Source: Adiantum capillus-veneris
Lineage: Eukaryota > Streptophyta > Polypodiopsida > Polypodiales > Pteridaceae
Direction: 5' to 3'
DNA: 64,000 nt
Assembly: GCA_014529385.2 (NCBI GenBank)
Contig: CM043960.1
Coordinates: forward strand, 122,379,043 to 122,443,042
Within the stretch, counting starts at the first letter, position 1, and each line of letters opens with the position of its first letter. The notes beneath the pieces were generated by a model, which saw nothing but the letters and a program-made list of their open reading frames with translations, was not told where the DNA came from and ran no database searches. Positions 45,677 through 56,769 of this stretch are shown here, one piece after another. A program made the translations under genes and the position numbers.

Positions 45677-46730
45677 TAAGAGCAGTTCTTACCTCAATGG
45701 GAATAGTTGCTACCCATCCAATGAATGCATAGACTTGTGCTGGTCCAGAAGAGAATGAGAAAAATTTGGGCAAATTTTGGAAGACAAACCATAAAAGATG
45801 GTCTAGCCAAAGGATAGAGGCATGGCAAGATGAGTTAGGGTCCGCCCTCTTGCATTGACATTTTAAAAAGGGTCTAAAGGTATTCCAACAATTCTTAAGG
45901 AATTTTTTTGGATCCTTGGATTTGTCTTGGTTAATGGGCCCTTTTGTTCGTGCTATAAGTGTCAAATTAGAGCATTTAGAAGAATCTATATCAAAAAGCT
46001 TGATTTGGCTAAGCTCAAAAAAGAAATCAGAAGATAGTAAGTGCTTCGCTTGGATAGACGTGGATTTACAATTCTCTACAAGATCAAAGGAGATGCTACA
46101 AATAAGGGCTAAGGATTCTAGTGAGAAAGGAGCCCTATGATTGATGAGCTCAAAATCCCATAGCTTGTGATCAAGTCGAATAGAGTCCAATTCGACTTGT
46201 CTAGGAGGAAGTAAAGGAACTAAACTAGAGAAGGCTACAGGGATGTTTTTAGAAGGAGATAAGTCAGAAGAATGAAAAGCTAGACTAGACAATGCTTCTT
46301 TCTCTTCAGGGTCCAATAAGTCTAAATCCAAGAGAGGGTTGACAACTTCCACTTGAGATTTAAGCTCTACAGGAATAGATGGAATACCATTTATTTGTAA
46401 AAGCTTATTTACAATATTAAGTAAGGATGAAAAGTAAAAATTCAAATCACATGAATCTTGGCAATCTATTAATGATAACGAGATTAATAGCTTATTAAAT
46501 GCCTCAAGACAATCAGTGGGATTTTTTCGTGATGTTACGAGAAGAGAAATCCAATCATCTATAGATGCAATGTTAAGGGCAGAAACGGTTTTGTTTTCAC
46601 ATGATAATTTTTCAAAATCTAGGAGTTTCTTATGAAAATCAGGGCCCTTAAAACAAGATAAAATGCATTGTGTACCAATGGGAGGAATGGGAATTGGAGC
46701 TTTAGTAGCAGCATATCCAAGTTTAACCAA
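45654..46730 (-). pseudogene. E5 N-terminal ORF, 358 codons, unknown
   Basis: A long open minus-strand frame upstream of and overlapping the RT-linked frame by about 20 bp. It opens after a TAG without a good ATG. The protein is Leu/Ser/Asp-rich with a short Cys/His-containing segment near the C-terminus (LKCQCKRADPNSSCHASILW) and no recognised domain. It could be an N-terminal domain of the polymerase or a separate ORF1. Its unbroken length contrasts with the frameshifted RT. Confidence 0.5.
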
Positions 46731-46847
46731 TGATGGAATCCATTTCTCCTAAATAATACATGTAAATAGTTAGATCTCTAAACAAATTTCAACTAAATTG
46801 ACACTTAAGCATATGATACTAGCCCGACCAAAGGCTAGTTAGGAAAC

Positions 46848-47138
46848 AGGGGTGTGTGTGTTTTATGTTTTAATCCTAACCACATTGGAATCATATGCTT
46901 AAGTACAATTTAGATTGAACTTTCAATACAAAATAACTTATCTTTATGATCATAAATTACAAAAGAACATAGCATTAATCAGATTTACAAAGATAAATTC
47001 ACAAAGAAATTGGATTTTGTAGGAGATGCTTTCTGCCACAAGCATTCCTAGCTGAGGGATGAGAGACTCACCTGCCAACCAACTAGACAACACATAGTTA
47101 TAATTAATCATGTATTGAATGGGTGACAGGTGTAAAGC
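46848..47138 (-). repeat. E5 right terminal repeat, first part
   Basis: Matches 40895-41186 at about 96%. Begins with a short GT run (46850-46860) and is cut at 47138 by E4. It resumes at 53048. Together the two parts equal the left repeat minus a 1.9-kb segment. Confidence 0.9.
47134..47138. other. E4 target-site duplication, left (AAAGC)
   Basis: Repeated exactly at 53048-53052. The empty site in the left E5 repeat reads GTGTAAAGTCCC. Confidence 0.93.
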
Positions 47139-47619
47139 TGCTACAGCTGGAAGCGTAGAGCGCTCTGCAAAACACTGGAAAATAGCACATAGCAAGACAT
47201 AAACGACCAAATCTACGTACCTGCCGACTCGCATAGCACATAACCACGACGTATGCAAACAGAGAGAGATGGAGAGAGTGAAAGAGCGCGTGCAGGCGCA
47301 CCTCCTAGATCGGAGTGCTACGCCGGCACGGCGAGCGAGAAGAGGGAAGAGGAGAGAAGAACAATGCAAGCACTGGGTGCAATCTCCCCCCGTGCAAGAG
47401 TGACCATTTCCCTCTTGCACGTATTTCATTTATAGATTTCTTAAATGGTCAAATTGAGTACAAACTGGCCGGCCGGTCATAAATGGCCAAAGCTCATAAA
47501 AGATCACTTGAATAATAAAATGTACAATGTATATAATTTCATTCGCATAGGCCTAGCTCGGTCCCAGTCTTTTTCCACCTGTCAGCTGCAACAAATAATA
47601 AAATATCAATTCCATAACA
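47139..47619 (-). repeat. E4 3' LTR (left)
   Basis: Starts TGCTACAG and ends CCATAACA. About 300 bp (47320-47619) are about 98% identical to the right LTR, whereas the first 180 bp are only about 70-75% alike. Contains TATA box CTATAAATG (minus strand, 47427-47436) and a 9-bp inverted repeat. Confidence 0.92.
47392..47420 (-). promoter_or_regulatory. E4 LTR hairpin next to TATA box
   Basis: GTGCAAGAG and CTCTTGCAC form a perfect 9-bp inverted repeat with an 11-bp loop. It lies just downstream (minus strand) of the TATA box. Exactly conserved in the other LTR at 52820-52848. In the transcript it would be at or near the 5' end. Confidence 0.7.
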
Positions 47620-47640
47620 TACCTCTCCGTTGGAAAGCAA
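47620..47640 (-). other. E4 polypurine tract
   Basis: On the minus strand the text next to the LTR is CAACGGAGAGGTA. It is a short, imperfect purine run in the expected place, weaker than those of E1 to E3. Confidence 0.5.
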
Positions 47641-48045
47641 CTGTCCTCAGTTGCGAAGATAGAAATCTGCAAATAATACTTGTCAAAAACAATGATTAGA
47701 AATCTGTATCAAATAGTAACAAAATTCATAAAATTAGACAATATTGCTTATGCCTGTCGTCATCCACAGACTACCTATTCTAGTGTCCCATACCACTAGA
47801 ATAAGCAGTATATGTCATACCCTGATGAATCAGGATATCATTGGTCACACTCATCATTAATCTCATAATGTCAAGTCTCATCACATAAACACTGCCATAA
47901 TAATCACCAGATATTAAATCCCAATCCAATTCCAATTCCACAATATAAGTCCAAATCCAAATAACTTTCATTATATACCCGGGTAACAAAATCATACCAG
48001 TTACAGTGGTGGCCAGCCACTGCAGCATGATTTTTTGATTGGTGT

Positions 48046-48197
48046 TGCCTAAATCGGCAATCTGCTCTTATGCTGCCTTAATTGGCGAAACTGCATTTGG
48101 TATTGTTTAAAAATCATGAATCTGTAATTTTCAATGTGCTGCCTAAATCGGCGAATCTGCACCAAGATGAGTATCCTACACACTGCCTAAATCGGCA
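48046..48197. repeat. Four copies of a 14-bp self-complementary motif
   Basis: TGCCTAAATCGGCA or close variants occur at 48046-48059, 48074-48087, 48140-48153 and 48184-48197. Each has GCC and GGC at its ends and is followed by AATCTGC or similar. Spacing is irregular (28, 66, 44 bp). Located near the 3' end of E4. Confidence 0.85.
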
Positions 48198-49418
48198 AAT
48201 CTGTGTGTTGGTGACCAATGGACTAGGCTAGACATAAAAAGGACAAAGAATGTACTACCTGTGTGACACCACATTGAAGTATAGTTGAGTAGCAGAGTAC
48301 TTGCAAATTGTTGTTCACTAACTCAAAGCACCGCGGCTCATATGAGTAATTGCATAGCTTAATGCAAAATCCGCTCAATAGAAAGTACATGCAGTGCAAG
48401 CACACTGTCGTAGAACTTTAGGGATGCTTAATTTCATATGCCCTAAGAAAATATAAAGAAGGAAAAGATCTTTTTGCTTTCAAATTGTCTAATGGTATTA
48501 TCCCTATTGCAAACTGCTTGACTTTGTGTCCTTAAATATATGCACCAATAAACTTCCAAGCAAGTAGAGAAAGTGATTATTATTGTAGGATTATGATGAG
48601 GGATGTTAGTGCAGTATAGGCGGACAATATATGTTGCATAATTGATGAGATCTTAAGAAATATGATAGCTATAGATATATATAGGAATGGATTCATTAAA
48701 GAGAATTAATATACCGTGGAAAACAATGATAAATTACATACCTGGAGGTGGTTTGAAGAAGTGACTAGTATCCAAAATGTCAAATGCTAAACAATTTCTT
48801 GAAAACAAAGATCAACAGCAAAATTCATCATTTGAGTAATGTTATGCAAGTTAGAACAAACCAAAGTACAAATGCCATAAATTTCAATTCATACAGATGG
48901 GTGGCAGATATCAGTGAGGTGAATTGTATATGTGAGTAAGTTTTTAAACCTTTGATTGTTGTCACTAGAAAATTAGAAGCTAGTAAAATTTCACCCGTGT
49001 TATTAAAACTAGCTAAAATAGCAAAACATCAGCTAGAGTCCATGATTTCCTTCAAGGAAATCGACAAAGTTTTACAAATTTTAGTGTGAATACCTAAAAA
49101 TCTGTGAATTTTGATCTAAAAACAAAACAGCTTTAGGTGTTCCCTCATTGTCTTCAGTTAGGAAAAATATTGTTTTTGGTAAGTCCTAACTCGATCGACA
49201 AACATTACTATGAGTACTCTGATCCAAAGAGAATTTCTCGTGAAAAATTTCATAGGCACTACTTTGGATGATCATCTTTGAATGGATACAATAAACACTA
49301 AAATACCAAGAGTCATAGCAGCACTTATCGCCACCTTAAATATAGACACACAAATTGCAGACTGCGTAGCCACGAGCAATAACTTCAAGCTATGAAAGAC
49401 CATATAGAACACTTACAA

Positions 49419-49478
<60 letters not shown>

Positions 49479-51165
49479 ATCATCGGAATTGACGAGTGAG
49501 TGTGTGTGTAGAGGACAAGAGGTCATCGACTTGCGAGGTTGGGAGTAATCGAATACAAAGGTAGGGTGCGCAGTTTGGTTGAGGGGGGAAAGAGAGGGAG
49601 AAAATGAAATGAAATGTTATATTAACCGTCTTAAAATGTGAGACTAAGTGTGAGAACAACTGATACAATCCTTGTGTATTTGTTCCGATGCCTGGGTACT
49701 AACAAAAATAAAAATAAAACAAAACGAAGTACAATTGAAAGCATAAAACCTAGAGCCTAATATCGTGTGATGAAAATTAGTATCATCATCGTCAATGCGT
49801 GAGAATGCTCGGCAACGGACGTATGTTAGATAGAATATTGCAGTAGCAAGCACTAAAGAACATCGTTAATGTCCACCCGTATAGGTAGGCATACTGGTTA
49901 TAGAGAGAGAAATGGAATGAAATGTGAAATTACTTCTCTTCAAAAAGCCTAGGAGACCATATTGATACAATCCTTAATGATCTAATTCAATACCTAGGTA
50001 TGCCCTCTACACATGGATCAAAGCTCAGCCAGGCTTCATTTTGAATGACTAGGTCTTCTTTGCAAATGTTCGAAACTTCACCAGTGCTCAATAATGGCAA
50101 GCGACTGAGGAGCTGTACGATCAGATTGTGTAGCAAGGTTTAACACTTCATAGTGCTACCTTGGTCAAGGTCATAAAAGAGCTTACCAAGGCCCGCAGGT
50201 TTGATCTCGTTGGAGATATGGTTCAACAGAATAACCAAGGGTACCGTAGATGAGGATTTACATTGTTGGAAAAGCGGTGTGCATATCTATCTTTGCAATC
50301 ACTGTACTTTGCATGCTTTTCTCAATCCATTGAGCACTATGTGTATGGTTATGATCCCTTGTAGAGTCATCATGTCTGTGAGGATTGTCATGGTGTGGCA
50401 TGCCTCCTCTTGGGCTTGCACGATAGTTGGAGCCAAGGGCGAGAGACAGAAAAAGGCGCTCCCCGCTACAAAAAGTCAGCTTTTGCCATTTCCACCGCAA
50501 AGGGAAACCCAACGGGAGAGAGAGGGGCGGGTAGTTGTTTTTTTTGTTTGGTTGGTACACAGAGCACAAGATTCAATGCCGTACACGCAAACTGCGAGTT
50601 GCTCTGCCAAAGTGTGTTCCATACTGTGGGATACTAGCGCATGGCCTGATAAAGGCAAAAGAAGTTACAGCAGTATCCCCCGGCCATCAGCAATATATTT
50701 TTGTAATATTGAAATTTTACTTGCGCAAGGCTCAAGGCAGAGAATTCAAACCATGTTGATGCAACTTATGAGACTATATTTGATATAGGGAGGATGATGA
50801 GAGTGGTGAAGCCACTGGTGGAATCGCCCGGAGGTGTTATTGGAGAGAAAAGCACCAGCAAAGTGCTATTGTACACTGCTACAGTCGGAGAAGGTGGATA
50901 TGGTACCATGGAAGGCTAAGGTTGATGATATGCTGCATGTGCAAATAACTGTATGATCAAGGAGAGTTCCGGGACCCATGACAGATGAAGAATCGTTTGC
51001 AGCAGAGAGCGAGGCACAAGCAAATCAAGAGGATTAATATACTGGCATCTTAACAGAGGAAGAGAGGAGGCAGCTAGAGAGTGCTACATGCCTGGACGAA
51101 CCACTAGTTGTTGAGAGAGAGGGTTGTTAGAAAGCGACCGAACTGGAGAGAGAGAGAGAGCGACT
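48198..51165. other. E4 interior, no supported gene
   Basis: AT-rich to about 50 kb. It includes a (GT)n tract at 49422-49474. From about 50.0 to 51.1 kb the + strand looks weakly coding (frame 50201-50788) but matches nothing I know. Confidence 0.45.
49422..49474. repeat. (GT)n microsatellite
   Basis: About 26 GT units inside E4, again with GT on the + strand, like the tracts of E5. Confidence 0.98.
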
Positions 51166-51263
51166 GAGGAGAGAGAGAGAGAACAGTTGTACGAGCTTGC
51201 AACCTTTGTGAGTGTGAGGAGAGAGAGAGAACAGTTGTACGAGCTTGCAACCTTCGTGAGTGT
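51166..51263. repeat. 48-bp tandem duplication
   Basis: The unit GAACAGTTGTACGAGCTTGC... starts at 51181 and again at 51229. It includes a short (GA)n run that links the copies. One base differs (CCTTTG versus CCTTCG). Surrounding DNA to 52539 is GA-rich with no supported gene. Confidence 0.92.
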
Positions 51264-52539
51264 CGCGCCAGTGCGAGTGGGTGAGCTCCAAAGAAAGAGG
51301 TAGTGGGTGGTTGCATGCAAGACATAGCTACGCATGCCAATCATGCCTACAAGGGGAGTGCGTACCTGTACTGCAGCAACGAGGGGTAGAGAGAGAGAGA
51401 AAGAGATTGATGGTAGAGGTTAATGGAGAAAGGATGCTGGGCAACACATGGCTCCGAGAGTATTTGCGGCAGTCGCATCAGACAAAAGAGAGAAGAGAGA
51501 GACTGATTCCAGGTGGCGGCCAGAGACAGAGAAAGAAAGAGAGAGATTGGGAGTCGATGCATGAGCATTGAGAGGCTGTGATTTTCATGGCCTGAGAGAG
51601 GCGGTTGTGCATGGTTGGTGTGAGGGAGTTGAGCGAGGACTGAGAGACGACCCAAAAGGGACGGTTGGTGGTGGCTGCATGAGGAGAGAGATTTTGAGGC
51701 TCATTGGTAGCACGAGTCGGGAGAGACTTGGTGCTTGATCACAAAGAGCTACTGCCTCGTCCACTGCTTGTGCTCTCTATTATTCCTGGCTCGCAAAAAC
51801 CCTCCGTACATACACACGCTCAATAATAGCAGCGCTATCGCCATAACTGGCTTGGCAGGTGGCCGTAGATTGCTAAAGGGGCGGGTGTTCATGCAGGGGA
51901 TGGTGTATTTTGACTGTGACCACTGCCACTTCATGAGAAAGTAGCACTGTCGTCTGCAGATGCTTTGGGGTGTTGGTTGTTGGCCAAGGTGAGAGAGAGA
52001 GTCCGAGAGACGGTTGAATTGGCCTGGTTCTATCTGCCATGCTGCACGCGAGCTCGGTCTACCATGCATCTACTGGTCACGATCGATCTCCTACGCTTTT
52101 ATTTATTTATTTTACTTTTTTAAAAATATCCTTGTTATAAATTCCGAGCCTAACTTGGGACAGGTTTCCATGAGAAATTGCGAATATGCTAAAATTTTAT
52201 GTTACTTTTAATTCCTCCTCCTTCCTATGACAGAACACCTCCAATCCTTCTCCTGCTACTTCTCTTCTTCGTCGACTATACAGATCCTATGACGATATTT
52301 ATCGCGCTATTAATATATATATACGTTAATATTGTGTAAACTTGCTCATATTATAAAATTGTCATTTCTACTGTCTTATTTAGATATCTTCCACTGAGTA
52401 CAAATTAACGGAGGATTAAAGCCATATTTTCATGAAAAAAATAATATAGGACAAGAACATAGATTTATAAATTTTGAAAACCAAAAGAAACAAGAGCACT
52501 TAGCTTTTGGTTATCCGAATATGCAATCTCTGGAGCGTA

Positions 52540-52557
52540 GCCTCAGCTCTGATACCA
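52540..52557 (-). other. E4 primer-binding site (initiator tRNA-Met type)
   Basis: On the minus strand TGGTATCAGAGCTGAGGC begins 1 bp inside the 5' LTR. The first 12 bases are a perfect match to the initiator-Met primer site. Confidence 0.92.
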
Positions 52558-52558
52558 C

Positions 52559-53047
52559 TGCTACAGTCGGGAGCGCGGAAAGCCCTGCAAAATACTCGAA
52601 ATAGCACATAGCAAGCCATAAATCAACAAATCTGTATACCTGGCACATCCACGAACTCGTAATCGAAGCTATACGCGAACAACGAGAGACGTAGAGCGGA
52701 AGAGAGGGAAAGAGCACGCGCAGGTGCACCTCCTAGAGCGGAGTGCTACGCCGGCACGGTGAGCGAGAAGAGGGAAGAGGAGAGAAGAACAACGCAAGCA
52801 CTGGGTGCAATCTCCCCCGGTGCAAGAGTGACCATTTCCCTCTTGCACGTATTTCATTTATAGATTTCTTAAATTGTCAAATTGAGTACAAACTGGCCGG
52901 CCGGTCATAAATGGCCAAAGCTCATAAAAGAGCACTTGAATAATAAAATGTACAATGTATATAATTTCATTCGCATAGGCCTAGCTCGGTCCCAGTCTTT
53001 TTCCACCTGTCAGCTACAACAAATAATAAAATATCAATTCCATAACA
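52559..53047 (-). repeat. E4 5' LTR (right)
   Basis: TGCTACAG...CATAACA, 489 bp, with a TATA box (52855-52863, minus strand) and the conserved hairpin at 52820-52848. See the left LTR for the uneven divergence. Confidence 0.93.
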
Positions 53048-53132
53048 AAAGCGCCCCCCATCCACGTGTTATAGTTGTCACATCTAGCAATATGTAGCAC
53101 CTTGCATTCTCCAATAATGAGGTAAATTATCC

Positions 53133-53189
<57 letters not shown>

Positions 53190-53335
53190 ATCACCATTTA
53201 ATAGAGATGAGTTTTAACTCCCAACAATCTCTTATTTTCTAATCACACAAGTTGAGAACATCTTCTCAAGACATTGAGTTCACAACAAAAATATTATTGT
53301 GAATATACATGTATCTATAGGTCTTTTTCAGTTTA

Positions 53336-53391
<56 letters not shown>

Positions 53392-53400
53392 TGTGTGTGT
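53048..53400 (-). repeat. E5 right terminal repeat, second part
   Basis: Begins with the E4 target duplication AAAGC. Matches 41187-41425 and then 43308-43375 of the left repeat, skipping the 1.9 kb between. Contains (GA)n at 53135-53184 (only a short GA run in the left copy) and (GT)n at 53337-53400. Confidence 0.88.
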
Positions 53401-55622
53401 AGTTGTTTTTACTTAAATAATAAGACATAATTGAACTTTAACATTCAAAAGACAGCTGACTTTAGAGAAAAGTTATGATAAGTACAAAAACAAATCAGTC
53501 GTAGAATTATCTTTGTACAAAGCTTATGAGAATGAAGCCTCATTCCATTATAAATTGATATCAGAAGTACTTTCCAGCAGTAGGTGTAAGTGTAATCATG
53601 TACAGACATTTGCTTTAAGCCAAAAAAATTCTAAGAAAAGATAGAGTCCTCGCCTGCATCCAATCAAACAAGACAACAAATATGTTAGCCTTGGATGTGT
53701 TTTACAGATGTCAATGGACTATATCAATTGTTATCCATGTCCAACTTACAACTTTTTTAACTAAAAACAAATGTCCAAAAGAGCTCCATGTACTCCAAAT
53801 TTTTTAGGGTGTTTTTAAATTTTAAGGAGATAGTTATATGTATGGTTTCTATATAGCCCAATTTTTTAAAAGACCTTAATAGATATTATTAAACATATCA
53901 TTTTGATCAGAAGGCCGCCACCCCTTCTGATCCAAGCGTCTTAATACCCAAATCGGCATAAAAGATCCAATCCTTCAATAACCTTGCAGAGAGTGTCCAT
54001 TCCAACCTTATATTTTGTACAATTTAAGACTAGTAAGACATCGTGACAGAGTGTAGTTTTCCCAAGAGCAGAGATAGCCGAAGCTAGTTAGGCAGACAAG
54101 ATATAGCATCCAAGGTACCAGTTGTGTCTGGCGAAACAGACCTTCAAGTTTTTAGGGCTAAGAGAGGAAGGAAGTAATGCTAAACCCTCCAAATAACAAC
54201 CAATTTAAGCTTGATAATCAGATTGGTACTAGATTTCTTTAAGCTACAACATACTTTTGTAAAGTAGACAGTTTTTATGATGCTTACTCCTCACCGCATC
54301 ATCGATACTCAATCAGAACAAATGAACACCGTTCAAATAAACAACAAAAAAACCATAACCCATGTAAAAAATCCAACTTAGATGAGAGCGGTAATGAGCT
54401 CGTTATGGAAAAAAACCAATCACAATTGACAGTTTATCAAAACAAAAAACCTTTATCATTGACAATCAAATACTGTGAAAATGGAGTTTTTGTATCATCT
54501 TATAAGTCTCTACCTATTTCAAAGAGGTAAATGGGATGCGATATCCATAAGATAAAAATTTATGAAAAGTACGCGTTCAAGGCAAGACACCCCACCAGTT
54601 ATGATGCTCCTAAGTCGTGCTTAACAAGCCAGACGGTAACCTCCTTATTGTGAGGACTGTTGCGAAGCAAGCCAATCAACTAATTTCCCATACTCCCAAT
54701 AACTTAGGTGCCTTGTTTTTTCATGCAGTGAAATTCTTATGCAAAGCTTATAGAACAGAAAACATAAACAGGTAAGGTAACTAGATCATTAAACCATAAT
54801 CAGCCATATCAAGTGTTTTACCAGTCAACCTTTTAATGCCATACGCTGTCATACTTAGCCACTCACACAGTGGGCCTTACCAAGCTAAGCTAAAAGGTTT
54901 ACATGCCTGTAAGCAAAGGTGCTTACATCACCTTTAGACATATATTTACAAAGGAGAGATAAGCATAATATTAAGAACAATATACACTAACCAACCTGTG
55001 TGGGTTGCATTGCAAGCTCCATAACAACACAACAGAGAATGAATACACACAGTCCTCTCTTTCAGTTTACACAAATCAAACACACACAGGGCTAAGTGAG
55101 AGGCGGAATGCACCCTCACCTCTTTAAATAGAAGAAGGTTGATCACGAGTAATCATGGCGTGTAGCGAGCAGTATCCCTCATCATTCCAAGCTTTGAGTA
55201 GGCAAGGTGCCATTTTTACTAGGGAAACAAAAGCAACCGCCTTTGATGAGGCTCAGTTCTGTAGAACAGAGTAACCTATACGCCATTAGCATGGCAGGGA
55301 ACAGAGAGTGTGTGTGGCACAACTATAGAGTGAGAGTCATAGCCACGTTAATTGTTGCCAAATTAAGTGCTCACATTTTTTGTTTTACCATTATAACCCC
55401 TTAGGGATACCATCCCAGGGTGGATATTATTCCAGTGTAGCCCAAAAAATAGGCACTATTTTTATAACGATAGCTTGTTAAGCTATAGCTTAGAGTGGAA
55501 ATTTATAGAAAAAATGAAAGCGGTATGGGGGTGTTTTTTATAGAGCAAGGCAATATGTGTGAAAAAAACCTAGGGTGGGCTTTAGAACATATTTGCTAGG
55601 TAATATACAGAGAAATAAGTAC

Positions 55623-55684
<62 letters not shown>

Positions 55685-56769
55685 TTTCACAAACTATTGA
55701 ACCATACAATGGGACTAGAGACCAGACAATGTGTGATTTCACAAACAGTGAACCATACAATGGGACTAGAGACCAGTCAATGTGTATATAATAATTAAAA
55801 ACTATGTCTACATGGGATAATAGGTAGTCTTAAACAATGACAAAGACAAGACTACAATTAACATTTAGACTTGACATTGAAATTTATTGTACTACTTATG
55901 AATATATAAAATTATTTAAGAAGTGCATACAAGGGCTATCTATCAATCATAAAATATCCAAACGATGGGTGATTTTCTATTATTGTTGCACTTGTTGTCG
56001 TAATCCCAAGGAAGGAACCTCTTACTTGCCACCATCCAAAAAATGAAAGTCCATCAATACTTGGCAATAATTGGGAAGATAGGTGTCAAAACGACCCCCT
56101 CCCCTTGTTATGGGTGTCAAGAATTACAACAAAAACTAACAACATAGCACAGATCAAGTATGTGTAGAGATTGAGTCATTTATTTGCATTTTTTAATTCC
56201 AAAAAGATCGAGCAGTATCTCCTTTGTAATATGGATCAATTTTCAGAAGTCCAGTCCAATGCCATCTCATAATAGACCCTCACATGACTTTTAGAAACAT
56301 TGGAGTGATTACAGAATAAAATACTAGCATTAATTTTAAATGTTATGCCTTTATTCCTCAAAAAGGAAAGCGTTAAAGAGTAATTCATAGTGTTGAATTC
56401 ACTAATGTGAGTATACTCAAGTACAACCATAAGGTTACAGTCATATTTCTATTACCGTGAATGTGAAAAAGGTTGACATCAACCGCAAAAAACCATAACT
56501 TCCTAACTCAAAAAAAGTCCTATAATTTCTCATAAAAAGCATGCCATTGCACTTATCACTATGGTTAACATCACTATTATGCCAAAAGAGGAGTGTTAGA
56601 TTCCCAAAAAAATCAAGAGACATTATGCTTCCAAGAATTATATGTAATACTATGTACTCGAGCCTGGGTAGCCTTCCAATTGATCAAACAATCTAGCTAG
56701 GTGGTCATCAGAAAAGGACCACCAATCCTTCAAGAAAGCTAGCAAATTATCATTATAAAATAGATCCTA
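53401..56769. other. Unassigned AT-rich sequence
   Basis: No gene or element recognised. A (GT)n tract (55624-55680) and a 52-bp tandem duplication (55679-55781) are the only clear structures. A weak resemblance to 5S rRNA near 54533-54666 is discussed as a finding. Short frames such as 55837-56046 have no supporting features. Confidence 0.5.
55624..55781. repeat. (GT)n tract followed by 52-bp tandem duplication
   Basis: About 29 GT units are followed by two copies (55679-55730 and 55731-55781) of a unit starting GTGTGATTTCACAAAC. The copies differ at a few positions. Confidence 0.93.

Larger units (their letters stand above)
47139..53047 (-). mobile_element. E4: 5.9-kb LTR retrotransposon without recognisable gag-pol
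   Basis: Flanked by 481- and 489-bp LTRs (TGCTACAG...CATAACA on the + strand) and a perfect AAAGC duplication. A Met-type primer site next to the right LTR fixes the minus orientation. The 4.9-kb interior has only short, unconvincing frames on either strand, so this appears to be a non-autonomous element relying on proteins from another. Inserted into the E5 right terminal repeat, it is younger than E5. Confidence 0.92.
40884..53400 (-). mobile_element. E5: Penelope-like retroelement with long direct terminal repeats, split by E4
   Basis: A minus-strand RT of Penelope type (46730-43505) lies between two direct repeats (left 40884-43380; right 46848-47138 continuing at 53048-53400). Such flanking direct repeats, often called pseudo-LTRs, are usual for Penelope-like elements. 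Both repeats border GT microsatellites. No GIY-YIG endonuclease is found downstream of RT. The left repeat is about 96% identical to the right one outside microsatellites and contains 1.9 kb (41430-43300) that the right one lacks. Confidence 0.75.
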
